Positions 23,185-35,820 of a stretch of DNA of 64,000 nucleotides are shown one piece after another (within the stretch, counting starts at the first letter, position 1; every line of letters begins with the position of its first letter). The notes below the pieces were generated by a model, which worked only from the letters and a program-made list of their open reading frames with translations, was not told the origin of the DNA and ran no database searches. The position numbers and the translations under genes are program-made. Origin of the DNA: Phallus indusiatus (Eukaryota > Basidiomycota > Agaricomycetes > Phallales > Phallaceae); NCBI GenBank assembly GCA_027605045.1, contig JAQFWX010000001.1, positions 1,116,001 through 1,180,000 of the forward strand. The letters run 5' to 3'.

Positions 23185-24925
23185 CTAGACTTCAGTGAGT
23201 TGAATGTTTGAATCTATGGATTCAGATAAATGATCATGATTATTGTTTCCAACTTCCTCCTCCACGTTTCTTTCTTCTGGCGTGGTCATTTCCACAAGGA
23301 TGGATTGGTGGACATGTTGAAGGATATTAGAGAATCGGAGTGGTGGTAACGACATCTGGCTAGCTTCAATTTTGGAAGAATTAAGGTAACGAAGATCCAG
23401 AGTGAAATCGGCTATGAGAATGGCTGACAGACTGCTGCTAGGTTATATTGATAAAGAGTATAAATTGAAACATCAACCTCACACTTCTTGCATGAAATTA
23501 TAACTACTTGCTAATGAAGGCGGAGTGGTCTAATCAAGTTAGTCAATGAAAATCACAACACTAGTTCACCGTGGCTGACATTTACGAGCTAGAAAAATAA
23601 CAGTGAAAACTTGTCCCCAATGTAGTTTTACATAACTTTATGTAACTCACCACCATGACCACACCAGCAACAGTAATGGTGATGACAAAGCTGTTAAACC
23701 AAAATTAAATTCATTATAACTAATGCAATGAAAAGACAGACTAGCTGCTCACCAGAATCTTGATATACCTGCAAATTTTTCAATAACCCTTGTTTCGAGC
23801 TCTCCTCTGCCCTGACTCACTTTGTGTAAGAAGTATGGAAATGAGGCTGTTATTCCTTTGAATTCCATTGTCGCCTCTTAGTTTCCATATACCCCAAACT
23901 TTCCACATGCAAATGCCGAACACAAGTACGTCTATGAAAATGTTGATGATATCACAGACATGAGTAGCTAGATCAATATGTCAGCTCTTGGAATGAACTG
24001 AAAACTTAGAGACAAGCATATTAAGTCATACAGATGTTTCCCTGAACATTTTGACTTCAAAAAATTGGAATGTTTTATCAGATTATCAGGAATTCGAGAT
24101 ATTCTGCGCGAGTTACAAACCTTAAAGCGCACCCAGGATATGCTACTATACCTATCACCAAAGAGTAAGGTAACCACCTAACTCCACAACTATCATGTTC
24201 TTACCATACGTGCTCAAACCCAAGTAAGCAAAAATACCAAAGGCCAAAGTTGAACCGAGGATTTTATTCCCTTTGCACATCGAATACGCTCGAACGACCA
24301 GTAAGCCTGAGGTGAAGTTCACGTAATTAATGCCTTCAAATAAGCAAACGATGGAATAATGTACAAACCTTGGATACCTGTATACGGGAAAAGAGAGATG
24401 ACATTCGATATATCAGCGAGTATATTACAAGCTCTTCAATTTTCTGTTATATTTCAGTGAATCTAAGATACGTATTAAATAGCTCACCTTCCGAGCTTCA
24501 AAAAACAATAACGATAAGAGTCTGCACTGACAAGTACTATGGCTATGTGCTTTGACTTACTGGAAGGAAGGTAAGTGAAACAGTAAGTCCCTGCTCCATC
24601 ACATTTCCATATCTTGCAAAAATGTATAATAATGTAGGCAAACTGAATGGCCTGGACCATATGTACTCCTTTTCTCGAGAGAATGATGTCAGAGTAGTAT
24701 AAAAAGTCAGTGCTGAAGGTTTTCTGTTTCTACAAAGTTTGCTTCTCGAGATGTCGTTTTACTCACTTGTCACGCTGAAGAGAACCGAATTATAAATGTA
24801 ACTAAACCCATGATTAGGATGAATGTACCGACTGGCATAGTAAAGATTAAAGTATACCTTTGGTGAGCCTCTTGAATAAGTTCAGCAGTAATCGCAGCTA
24901 CTGTACTACTATCTGTGCTATTCAT
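23185..24925 (-). CDS. DUF6533-family membrane protein, copy D, possibly defective
   Basis: Starts MNSTDSSTVAAITAELIQEAHQ (from 24923-24925). The 8-nt microexon 24767-24774 joins it in frame to LTFYTTLTSFSREKEYIWSRPF. The second 8-nt microexon (CTCGGAAG, about 24488-24495) joins to ACNILADISNVI, and the 16-nt and 9-nt microexons are present near 23757 and 23590. The last exon reads IADFTLDLRYLNSSKIEASQMS to NIQLTEV and a TAG stop. I could not close the frame between the short exon ending near 24123 and the long exon near 23950, because the acceptors I can see give the wrong phase. D is therefore either alternatively spliced there or a recent pseudogene. Confidence 0.6.
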
Positions 24926-26756
24926 GATTCAGATGCAGAGAAGATTCAGAATGAATGATATAGTGATTGTGGCTTGGTGAAATTGCTACGTTATACACAT
25001 ATGTGCATACAAAGAGTCCTTAAATATAAATTGTATCATAGTAATTCCAGATCAATCTTTCGGAGCTCAGCTGAGGGTCTTTTAACATTGCAACCGCCAG
25101 GTCTTCAATAAAATATGATTGTCGTACCATGTTGAGAAGAGCTGATATTCGCGACATGACTAGGAGGCGAGTCCTCAAGTCCTGTAATCAAATGCATCCC
25201 CCCCCTCACCATTCCAACGCGTAAATAGTGACATCATTTATCTAGATTTAGTCGTTCCTTACTAGTAAGCCAGTAGGATAGTCCGTTTTTTGCCTGTTGT
25301 TGTGTATTTACAGGGAAGACGAGCGAAGAGGATAAGTAGAGAAAAGGGCAGTTCAAAAAAACAAGAGATTACGAACCAGCAGTTGAGCAAATGCGACGAA
25401 TTAAAGGTTTGACATCGCCATTAGTCTGGCCCCCGGACTGAGGGCGCAAGTAACATCAGTCCGATCCAGAGCGACCAACCAGTGTCACCAGGCTCTTACT
25501 ACGTATATGCACTTTCTCAGGAACTACTGATAAAATTCCGTGAGGAATTTCATATTTCTGCCAGAAATAGCGCCAAAAAGCAATACAAAAGCTGGATCCC
25601 ACTCCAGACCGGTTTCCAGCGCCTTCTTTTTCCCAATTTTTCCCCTGTATCTTACATTTCATCGAAACTTAATTTGCCTTTTAAAATTCCCCTTGCCCCA
25701 GCAGCTGTTGTTTCTTCAACCGTCCTTGTATGAGTCGTTATGACTCAAAATATCATCACATCACACTTACACTTGTTACCTTTCATCTCTCCTCGCTCCA
25801 TGATTTCCCGTGGTGCCAGTCTCAGTGTGACTCTAAAGGTTCAGATAACAACTATATGCCTCCGAGTTCGAATGGCACCAGGCAGTGCACTTGTTGGAAA
25901 TTAAGTATTATGTAATAGATGTCGATAATTTCATAACTTCTTGAGGAGAGCTTGAAGTATTGTCCACTTTGGGCAGAGCTTTTCCCATTACATTTAAATG
26001 TCAAGTACAAATCAAACCGTTTACGTGATCTCATTGCACAGTGATTCACTGAATGGGAAGAGTATTTTGACGAAATGACTTCTATTAATCAACATTTCCG
26101 AGTCAAGCTAGTTTCAGTCAGGCGGCCTCGGTTTGATTTTGAATGCATAGGCACTAGGCACTCAACACTATTCGTGTGCCGTTCTTGCAACTGAGTCTTA
26201 GTTTCCTGAGAAAACCTTCAGACCTGTGCTCAACAGATGATTGTATTTGAGAGTGTTGCGATTTAGCGTTTGACTACCCGTTTGGCCCGGTTTCGTGAAT
26301 TCAGGTCCATAGATACTGAAATAAACTCTAGCAGGCTCACTTCATCGCGACACTGGCAAGAGCGATTCGGCGAGGGGCTAAAATTACGTCGTCCAACTTA
26401 GTCTAAAAACTGATGAGAATTTAATATACAGCGGTTCTCGCTTTCATACGTACACACGTTGAGCCCTTCAAAACGTCAATAAGGTAAGCAAGTTGTCTCC
26501 GTACAGTCCCAATCTATAGACAAGATTGAATTGCATTTTCTCCTCTCAAATTTATGTTTGTCACCACTTATCATTTTAGCGTTGGCGTTCAACTGCGTTG
26601 TATAATGCTTGGGCCAAATCTTGGCTTGTTCGCTTGCAATCTTTGCGGTGTCGCCAGTGTTCGCTTTCACTTGCTGACGGAGTTGAAACAGACGAGAAAG
26701 GGGCTTACTGGGAGAATCTACATAGTAACGCAAGTAAGCTAATGAGGTGAGGAGGT
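24926..26756. other. Long intergenic stretch
   Basis: The first 200 bases are 5' flank of gene D. The rest contains a pyrimidine-rich part around 25600-25720 where overlapping frames arise by composition, and phrases shared with upstream units elsewhere (for example near 26040-26250). No gene, RNA or mobile element can be supported. Confidence 0.4.
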
Positions 26757-26880
26757 CTGCATTGAAATACTAATCAGTAGACTGGGCAACATCCGGCCGT
26801 TCCCAGACTGACCCGAAAACTGAGAACGGTCGGAAAGCCGGATAACGTTGCCCAGCTTACTGATTAGCACCTCGGTGCAG
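26757..26880. repeat. Foldback (near-palindromic) sequence of 124 bp
   Basis: The left arm begins ctgcattgaaatactaatca and continues gtagactgggcaac. The right arm, read on the minus strand, begins ctgcaccgaggtgctaatca and continues gtaagctgggcaac. The arms match, with a few mismatches and short indels, for about 55 bases around a loop of 12-18 bases. Flanking target duplications are not obvious. It could be a miniature foldback element or a source of a hairpin RNA. It contains no open frame and I see no second copy in the window. Confidence 0.7.
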
Positions 26881-27179
26881 TAAAAGCGTTCAAGTTAGAA
26901 ATCTTCACATGAATTCAGATAAAACCAAATTTGAATGATAATTAGGCTAACGTACCTCCTGAGTTATAATAAGTCCTGAATCACATACGGCAACACACTC
27001 GCCAGCGTGTCAGCCCGCGTATAAATATAGTTCCATCGCGTTGCAGCGAGCGCGCCTCTTTGGTTACACTCAGAAGTATTCATATTTTGATAGAGTCATC
27101 TCGTCGCCGGTTATGAGTAAAACACCAGCACTGGCATCAGTATTAGTGTTAGAACCAGCAAACTGAGTGTTTTCAGTCC

Positions 27180-27700
27180 CTTATTGTTGTCGTTATATGA
27201 CGGGCCTTAAAGAGGACTTGGAAGTAAAGGTATGCAATAAATGTAGCCGTAAGAAGCTGAATGTCGAATGTTTTACGGGAACGTGTGCACTGTGTGGGTG
27301 AACAGCTAGAGTAGAAAACCAAAATTCAGTTCGTGAGGCGGGTGTGCGAGAAAACAGGATGATCTGGTGTCCTTGATTTCCATATGTACACCCATCCTCG
27401 TTCTCGTTTTGTTGCTTGAATGAGGTCCCATGATCGTCCAGAGGTATCAAAAGTGCCGAGACCATCCGCAAACGACGGGGTAGCTTTGACTAAGAGTACC
27501 ACCGTAACCGGTATTTTGTGGCCTGAATTAGAGTGTTGGTCGGTCGTGGGGGGATATGCGAACTGCGAACGAGAATATGTCCCCAGAAAAGGTGTAAAGG
27601 CGGAATAAGGACGTAGAGCAAGCCATGTCTCGCGCAGGACGCTGCCCGTATAGTCACGAAGCGTTGTTTTCATTTGGTCCGTACCACATGCTTCGCATCC
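27180..27700. repeat. Intergenic repeat R3 (isolated copy)
   Basis: Resembles the copies at 33070 and 53690 on the minus strand, with a frame fragment reading SRTPASRTEFWFSTLAVHPHS like their SPTHSVTPQTQNWAFYSS. A gagaatatgtccccag segment corresponds to gagaatatgtcgcctg of other copies. The frames are broken. Confidence 0.4.
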
Positions 27701-28785
27701 GCCACCAAGCTTGGTATAGCTGGTCCAATAGTCGTGAAGAGAGACTTGAGACGATGTAAGGAAGGCAAGGATTGCTGAGGATCTGAAGGCGGATGGGATG
27801 TTGAATGATAATTCAATGTGGATGACAGTGCTCGCACCTCTTTGCGTAGAGCTTCTAATGCTTTAGTTAGGTCCGAATGTTAGAGCTGTGGGTCATCGAC
27901 ACCTTGGAATACCCCAATCCTTGGTTTATAAACCCTAAACCCAATGTGCAGATGCTGTGCTTCAGAGGATCTGGATCCATGCGAGACCTTGCGCGTGGCG
28001 GCGGCGGCGTAACGCGTACTATGTACTTACTCGCTACTGCAAAGTTCTCACACCTCCCACGGGCAACGCAATCCACTTTGGTCTGTTTCTATGTGTCATC
28101 CCTCCCTTGCGAAATATTGTACGCTTAGCCCATTTTAGTTTCACAATTCAGCCCTTTTGAAGATGCAATTGACTGACAACGTCGACGACGAAAGGAAAAT
28201 GAGAACACTCAAGCCGATACTGGTGTCGCCATGTTCTGCTAATTGATAGAGACGAATCCTTTAGACTATGCAAATTCAATTCGGCGCTTTACATCGTCAG
28301 GCCCTATGAGAGGTTTTGCTAATAAGCTAACTATAACTCAGGAGGTACACGTACCTGTTAGTGCTTGATTGAAAGATGTTTTGATGGTTTTTGTTATAGG
28401 ATTCTGACGTTTTGGCTATGTCTATGATTGATTCAGGCGTATACGCATGCTGCGTCCGCGATTGGATTTGGGTTTGTCTTTGAGCTTTAATTCGAGACCT
28501 AACATTGTCTCGTTATCGTCTAATTCGCGCTGATTCCATGAACGACGTCGTGGACGGTCGCACGCCCCCGCCGACAAAAAATCTATCAACAATCGTCACA
28601 CAATATGTATTTATTTAATCATCGCCTTTGGTGCTATCGCATCTCAACAGGAAGTCTACCAATGGATATTATCTTATTACAGACGGATTGATAACAATGT
28701 CGAGGTGCGCGCTCTCTGCTCCCAGCGGAAATCATTTCAACTCGAATCTGGTGTATAGATTTGGAAATTAATCACAGCTTGCAAC
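27701..28785. other. Intergenic stretch
   Basis: Short overlapping frames near 27870-28160 are not convincing. The sequence ataaaccctaaaccc near 27928 resembles two units of a plant-type telomere repeat but is too short to mean anything. The part from 28160 to 28785 is likely the promoter side of the small gene that follows. Confidence 0.35.
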
Positions 28786-29363
28786 ATGGGCAATGCGCTT
28801 AGTGTACACAAGCATTCTAATGCCCGACAAAACGTTTACATATGCACGGTAGACAGGCTACCTGAGGCTTTTTAGAGAGTTTACGATGGGTTAGAATATT
28901 CATGTTGATGGTTCGTGACAGTGCTAATTGTGTACGATTCTATCGGGGAGATTGTTGGTCAGGTAAGGCAGCTTTTTTTGTTTGACTTACTTCGGAATCT
29001 GATAGAAATGCAGTAAATTGGATTGGATTGAAGATACGTTGTGTATAGCGCATGGATTACGGGGTATTGTTGGACCTGATTTGCATCCAGGGGTTGAAGG
29101 TGGCAGTGCCGATGAAGCGACATGCGATGTGTATGTGCATATGGTACTTTGTTTAGAATAGGTTATTTGATAATGCTCTTTTTTAATTTAGGATCAAGAT
29201 TCTTGCTGGACTCATCGATGGAAACAAAAGGGACTTAACCACCCCGATTTGTATGTCCCCCCTACGTTTTTTTTCAGGCAATCGCGTCCGTCAGCAAGCA
29301 GAACTCGGAACGGAAAATAAACTATTCAAACTGATATTCAGTCACCCACCGCATCACTTTTAA
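28786..29363 (+). CDS. Putative small multi-exon gene starting MGNALS
   Basis: No single open frame shows this gene, but splicing assembles one of about 100 residues. Exon 1 (28786-28801) encodes MGNAL plus one base. A GT-AG intron of 55 nt leads to SYLRLFRE. After one or two further introns the frame continues KLDWIEDTLCIAHGLRG, then IVGPDLHPGVEGGSADEATC. A GTATGT...TTTAG intron leads to IKILAGLIDGNKRDLTTPI, and a GTATGT...TTTCAG intron to NRVRQQAELG and a TAA at 29361-29363. The phases of the last two introns agree. The MGN start would fit N-myristoylation, which is an inference. I do not recognise the family. The join between exon 2 and KLDW is uncertain because two acceptors fit. Confidence 0.45.
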
Positions 29364-30860
29364 ACTTTGCGATGGAGCAAACCTAGCCTGAGTGTCCATA
29401 GTTGAGCCGTCCGGGTCGGGAAGTGCGTGAATCTACCAAAGAGGTGGTGGGGAGAGTGCGCCTATGTCGCATGTCAGGGAGAGTTCCGAGAAGCTCAGTC
29501 TGACGATACACTAAAAATGCGGTCCTCCTTTGAATTTTGACAAATCGGATGCTCATATCTTTTCGTTGCAGGTCAAAAACTACGGGTTGGAGATGCATGA
29601 TGGTCGATCATTGTTGATAGTCGATCATTGTTGACGTTTGTGGTCAATGAACATTGATGATCGTCGACGGTTGATTAAGCCCATCTTCCAAACGAACGCA
29701 TTTCATTGACATCCTCTGACATCCTTCGCTAAACGATTTTTGCTCACGATGTCCGAATCGTGTGGCGAGTCAGAGTTTAGGGTTGGTTAATTTTTGGTAT
29801 TTTGATACTCATATTTGGACAGGATTGATGTCATATTTAATGCAGGTTGAAGGTAACCTAAGGTAACCCGCTGTTACCTTGTATACACATTTGGAAGAAA
29901 AAACTCAGCTTCCAACTTCGCCATGCACAACAGTAAGAGAAACTCAGTTGCGAAGACGGAACATGAATAGAGTCGTGGGCAAATTTTCTTAAGTTCCGGG
30001 TTGGAGTTCAACATATGTAAAGTTAATTAAAGTCTCAGACACATGGTATCCTTTCTCGTTTGATGAATCAACTTGAACAAAATGATTTGGATTGCGAAGT
30101 TGATCTTATTTCGTTAGAATTCTGTAATAATCTACATCTGTCCAATTTTCAATGGGTATTTGCTGGACTGAAGAAGTTGACACAGCCATTAATTGAGTCT
30201 TATGTGTCAGTTTCATATGGAACTGTGAGGTTGCTATATTTGACTCCAACGACTTTCTATCGTGAGACAGCGTGAGACTCGCCCCTCCATCAAGTTGTGC
30301 TTGGTAAGTGTTGGTTCCTTTTGATATCAACTGATACCCGAGCTCTAGTGCATGGTTACTAATGAGATCCGAGACGGGTTAGGCATGGAAAGTCCCGAAA
30401 CGCGAGATATTACTGAGTCAGGTTACACGACGCGTACTTGATTGTTTCAGAAATGTATATATACTAAAAACCAGTATCTACAATAAACAACTAACTTTCC
30501 CCCCATTTTCCCTCTGATTTCCTAAACGCACAGTCGCTGGTTCCCGTATCTTACCTGCCACACTCCTGAGACGCTCTCATCATTACTACGATTCGATCTT
30601 AAACTGTCAGAAATCGGGGGCGGATTCCTGAGTATGTTGTATACCCCGTTCAAACACTTGATTCTTTAGTCCCTAATTACATAATATGTATCTACCGTAA
30701 ATTAGATTTCGCGACTCTTACTACTATTTTTGTCATAAACACGGCGTATTTAATGATTCATGGCTGCACGTGAAAATATGAACTCACAGCACCTAGGGTC
30801 AGTCATTTCAGGTCATAATTAGCTATTGTTACTAGTATAGATTGTTATCCTCCCTGCGTC
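29364..30860. other. Intergenic stretch upstream of gene E
   Basis: Near 29600-29680 there is a run of related gatcattgttga units. At 29850-29885 a ggtaacc-rich partial palindrome occurs. The part from 30720 to 30860 is similar to 45085-45200 upstream of gene fragment H, so it belongs to the duplicated promoter of E and H. The frame at 30060-30275 has no support. Confidence 0.4.
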
Positions 30861-32516
30861 ATGAACAACACAACTGCTGCGATGAATGCTATGGCTGCGG
30901 ACATACTAGCTCAAGAGGCCTACTACAGGTATGCGTCAATTCTGTCGTGTTTCTGTCACATCTAACAAGGGACCAGTTTTGTCGTTTTGTCGATTTTGTT
31001 TAGTGCAATAAGTGAGCAATATGGGTTCTTCGAATAAATGCTTAAAGAGCAAATTTCCAGCACTCGCGTTATATACAACCCTGATAACAATCTTCCGAGA
31101 ACAAGAGTATATGTGGTCTAGGCCATTCAGTTTCCCCACATTATTGTACATCTTTACAAGATATGGAAATTTGATTTACCAGGGATTTGTGCTCTTAATA
31201 GCATTCACCCCGGTGAGTGGAATAATATGCATTGCCCTGGTACCTCTCTAATTGTCTCGAAGCTGGGAAGGTGAGTTATTTTAATACATACCCGAGATTG
31301 GCAAATTGCTATAACAGAAACTCGTAAGATCTTGTGATATACTCGCTGTATTCCAACAGATTAGTTTTCTTTCGGCATATATTGGAATTCAAGGTCTGTA
31401 TCACATCATTTACTACTTCCTTAAAAGTTTGGCATTCATCTAATAAACGTCTCAGGTTTACTAGCTACTCGAGCATATTCAATGTGCAACGGAAATAAAA
31501 TCATCAGCTCAATTTTGGCCTTTGGCTTTTTGTCCTACATGGGTTTGCAAGTGTACAGTAAGAACTCTATTTTTTAATAAACTCACTTGGCTTATTTTTG
31601 GTGGTAGGTCTCATAGCATTCCCAGGGTGTTCTCCAGGGTTTGTAGTTCATACGAACTCTTCAATGTTCATATGCATTAAACAATATCTCAAATTTATAG
31701 CACAAGCCTTCAGACGCACATCCGTACGACCCATGCTTTGTTTAATCTGTTCTAAAGTTCTGATGTTTTTATGGAATGTTCTAGTCAACCTTATCCTTGA
31801 TATCATCAATGTTTGCATAGATTCTTTTTTATTCAGCATTTGTATGTGGAAAATCTGGGAAATATGGAGGCTAAAACGCAGTGCTGGAATTCAGGAAAGT
31901 AATAGCCTCATTTCTGTACTCCTTAGGCAAAGTAAGTAAATTCGGTAGTTTATCAAATGAGGAATATTGAGCTACTTGCAGGTATATCAAGGTTTTGGTA
32001 GGCAATCACTTTACATGCCCATCAGGACATAAACCCTCATGTTTTACAAGCTTTGTTATCACCATCACTGTCACCAATGTAGTCCTTGTGTGGGTGAGTT
32101 GAAGTGCTACAGACTACAACAAAGACAACTTGAAGTTATAATGCTTTATTTATTATTCTAGTTCAAAAATGTGAGTGCAATTTTCAAGCTCTCACACGTC
32201 ATGTGTCTTGACTAAATATGATAAGGCAATTCCACCTCTACTTGAAAACTGTTTTGCTTTAATGCAAAATGAGTGAGCTTTCGGTGCTTCAATTTAAAAC
32301 GTTTTTTTCTAATAAACTATCATAAGTCTTTCAGCGATTCTAGTGGCTGATCTTACTCTTGATCTACGCCACTTCAATTCTGCCAGAATTGAAGCTAATC
32401 AAACGTCTTTACCGCCACTCAAGCTCTCGAATGTTCTTCAGCATATACATCAGTCATTCATTGTGGAGATGGCTACTCCCGAAGAATACGGCATAGACGA
32501 GGATCGAAACGCCTAA
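30861..32516 (+). CDS. DUF6533-family membrane protein, copy E
   Basis: Starts MNNTTAAMNAMAADILAQEAYYR. The 8-nt microexon 31004-31011 joins it to ITLALYTTLITIFREQEYMW and RPFSFPTLLYIFTRYGNL, the DUF6533 motif at about residues 22-65. The second 8-nt microexon is 31263-31270 and gives LGR, followed by SCDILAVFQQISFLSAYIG. Next comes LLATRAYSMCNGNKIISSIL, a short exon giving LIAFPGCSPG, and a longer exon 8 (from about 31713) reaching SICMWKIWEIWRLKRSAG. The 16-nt microexon 31982-31997 (ISRF), a 43-nt exon and the 9-nt microexon 32162-32170 precede the last exon, ILVADLTLDLRHFNSARIEA to a TAA. All phases agree, so E looks functional. It has several hydrophobic helices and no signal-peptide cleavage site that I can see. 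Confidence 0.8.
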
Positions 32517-33069
32517 AAAGTTTTATAATGTTACAGTCAGAGTAATACTAGGTCGGGAGCGGAAACGCAACAGAAATGCCGGAATCATTGCGTGGAGAGA
32601 AATTCATATTTTATGTTAGCCTATTGATATGTGAAGAGTGTGCAATTACTATAAATGATACATCAAATTTCCGGTGAATGCTAAAATTATAAAATAGTAT
32701 CGGCCCGACTTCAAGAAAATTAGGTGGCTCAAGAATCAGAAATAACAACTTTTGAAATTCCGCAGTCGCGAGACCACCGTTCTGTCTATAACCTGTCAAG
32801 AGAATTATGAGCATCTGAGTCCGACGGTGAGTGAAAGTTCAAGAGTACATACACTGACCTCCTGGACTATAATCAGTCTAACAAGACTCTTATTTTCGAA
32901 ACCGCAAATGACAACACACCTATCTTGATACCTAGAGTGTATCGTGCCATCGCACTAAAGCATTCGAAGGCTCCAGTGAATTAAAATGTTGAGGCGTTTC
33001 ATGTTTAATAAACCAGTCTCCACTGCCAGTTATGAGCGGAATGCTAGCACCAGCATTAGCGTCAAAGAA

Positions 33070-33760
33070 TGTCTTTAATTCCTTGTTATTGTCGTTAGTT
33101 GTGTCTCTAAGTGGATAGGAAGCAGTATCATACGACAGATGTGTTTACGCGTATCTGGCGGAATGAAGGATAATTGTGGTGAACCTAAAGAACGCGTGAA
33201 GCGTGCAAGTGAATCGCTGGAGTAGAAAGCCCAGTTCTGAGTTTGTGGCGTGACAGAGTGGGTGGGCGAGAGCAGGACGACCGGAACGAAACGCATTATC
33301 GAAAGATGATGGCAGTTTTTCACGGTCAAATGGAAGATTGGTGTTTCCTGTTTTGCCATCCTTGTATTCATTTCCGTCTCTTGGGCCGAAACCTAGTCAT
33401 CATCTACTGGCGGTAATGGTGAAGGCGGTGGAGTTTGTGGTAATTTTGTACTTAGCAATCCGACGCTATTTCCGACCCGTACCAATCTTGAAAGGTCGTA
33501 CCATTGTATACTGTAAAAGTAGAAAGTGCCCAGTATAGGTGAGCTTGTTGCCGGCGGTGTCAAGTTGCTGGAGAATGTGGTAAGAAGTAAGGTCTCGCGT
33601 CTAGCTCGATCAAAATTCACCTAGATCTTTACGGCATCGATCTTGTGATAGGGTTTGTCGCATGCCGGTAGTGTTGAATACGTTCTGCAAGAATGTTCGC
33701 GTCTAGGTAAGATGTCCGTTACGTGTCAATGATGTCAAGGCTCAACGTTCAACGCTCAAA
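33070..33760. repeat. Intergenic repeat R3 (upstream of gene F block)
   Basis: Closest to the copy at 53690. Both share gaacacgtgaag-like and gtgagtt/tgtggc...agagtgggtgg-like runs and a minus-strand frame (SPTHSVTPQTQNWAFYSS here, SSTRSITSQTQNLVLYSS there). The 98-residue frame here is not intact in the other copies. Confidence 0.5.
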
Positions 33761-34429
33761 GCTCAACGTTATCCAACTTACAACTCAAGCTTGGCCCAAA
33801 CAACGAATAATGAGCTTATCCGTAAGTAAAAAACCGACTATTCACCCATCCACGACTTTCTTTGTGAGGGCTTGTATTGAAGCGTGTTTAAAGTAGGAAG
33901 TCCCTGTAACTATTAAGGCACCATGTGGACCATATTACGACCAGACTGTCACTTTTAGAGAATATTGATACTAGTTCATAAAACAAGGTACCGACGAAAC
34001 ATACTGGAACATCCATGCTCCGCGACGGCCCTCTTGGGTTCCTACTTCAATCAACCGCCCCTCAAGCGTCGATTCTTTTGGACACAACAAATCTAGGATT
34101 CAGTGATGAGGTTTGACAGAGAGTACATACATATGGTTTACATCCCCAGCCAAAGCTTGCACGGAACAAGGAAGGTTCATGGGCGCTTGATTTCAGAGTG
34201 ACGCCACGTAACGCGTAACGCGTAACGGTTCTAGTTTCCCGTTGAGACCAACACCGGTTTAATGAAGGCTAATCTCTTCAAACGGTAGCGATCCAAACTA
34301 CTCATCTCCTCAAAGACATCGAATCATCGATTATCTGATATACGTGGAATACCCAGTTTCTCCTGTACAAAGCGAGTCATCAATACTCCTGTACATGCTG
34401 TCCAACGACGCGAACGAAACGCAAATGTC

Positions 34430-34620
34430 ATCGCCATTGAATATCGCAGGTCCAACCACAGCATCAGAAGCAAACGGGTGCCAAAGAAGACACCGCCATC
34501 TACCGCGAAGCTTTCCATGCTAAGTCTTCAAGCTTCATGACGCTGACGATTGACTGACTGTCATACTGGTAATTATCTTGTTCCATGCGGAAGACTCAAA
34601 CTGAGTTACATTTTATAATA
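34430..34620. repeat. Intergenic repeat R2, copy 3
   Basis: Shows taccgcgaagctttcc and gtcatactggtaattatct, matching taccgcaaagctttc and gtcatattggcaacattat at 54430-54500. It directly precedes R4, as at the copy near 54390. Confidence 0.45.
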
Positions 34621-35820
34621 GGAGTCGTTATACAGTCCAAATAAAACCAACACCTTACGGCTCCACTGGCAGAGTGCTCCCTCTAGAAGTTGACAGAGAG
34701 CGTGAATAGCTGTTCCGCTCACTCAGTATGTTATCATCCAACGCTAGAAGAACGCCATGTGCGTGTCCTAATCTATAAGCGACAGGGGTCAGAACCTGGT
34801 TCAAACGATGTCTCACTACTACAGTCTTACTCTGCACTTCGACACCTCCGTCAATGACATATTCTTGTCTGCGTATCACCCCTTTATTTCGGCGTCAGAA
34901 TGCTGCGATAGTACAATCTTTTAAACTTGCCGCTACGACGTCGAAATCCAAGCATCGAATCCAGCACCAAGCTAGCACTCGATCATGGCGGAATCGAAGC
35001 GAACATACGATACCCGTAGCGGTACCCATTACTCCTCTCAATTACCGTTGACAGTCACAAATGGGAGATGGAACCAAGGTGGCGGGCGTCATCGTCGATC
35101 TTTGAACTGCGCGTGTCGGCGGTGCATCTTGACTTGGAAGCGATCCTTGGGGTTGAGCCCTTGAACAACGCTGTCCATGGTAAGCAGCTTAGACTATTCC
35201 AATCGATTATGCAACGAAAAGTTTTAGGTTGTATCGTGATGTACCTTACGGCGAAAAAAAACGCATTGGAACGGTTACGTGCGGACACTTGGCTTCGCGC
35301 TCGGATGTTTACTACAGACAGGACTCGGCGCAACAACCATACCCAAAGCCCAAGTGTAGGAGACTACTTTCTACTTCCAAGCTTGGTTTCGGCTCGATAC
35401 AGTACAAAATCACGCTCAAAACCTTTTACACTTACATCTCTGTGATTCGTTTTTATGTTTCTGGTGAAATTTCTGGACGAATATACCTAATGCTGATTAG
35501 CACCCGTTTTTACGGGCTGGAGATGATCTTCCCCCAAGTCATGAGATGTTTTGCGGTTCTTGTTGCGCGATTCAGACGCGACTGATATTCTCCACAACCC
35601 CACCGCCACAGCCTTTCACATGATTACACGTTCGGGTAAAAATATGCAATGGAGGGTGCTCTAGTGACAAATGCCAGATTTTCGGCAGGATGCGCACTGG
35701 ATGTCGTCAATGCTTCAAGACCGTTTTCCATGCCCATCAAAAATTTTCGTTGTGGATAAGACAACGCAGTTGATCTGGGCAAGCACATTGAAGCATTGGA
35801 ATTGTTGTAAGTATTTTATG
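34620..35820. repeat. Intergenic repeat R4, copy 2
   Basis: Begins with tataataggagtcgttatac and ctggcagagtgctccctc, matched at 54893 onward, and ends near gataagacaacgcagttga. The plus-strand frames of 118-125 residues at 35068-35585 overlap one another and are broken in copies 1 and 3. Confidence 0.55.

Noticed and set aside
25456..25743. Three overlapping frames around 25500-25740
   Set aside because: They arise from a pyrimidine-rich stretch, overlap in different phases, and show no domain or splice support.
27925..27945. Interstitial telomere-like repeat (ccctaaaccc)
   Set aside because: Fewer than two full units and of a plant-type sequence; fungal telomeres are normally TTAGGG. Expected by chance.
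30420..30545. LTR-like promoter (tatatatac, then caataaacaac and a pyrimidine run)
   Set aside because: No matching second LTR, primer-binding site or flanking duplication could be found. The pattern alone is too weak.
35068..35585. Plus-strand frames of 125 and 118 residues
   Set aside because: They lie in repeat R4 and are interrupted in the other two copies, so there is no sign of selection to keep them open.
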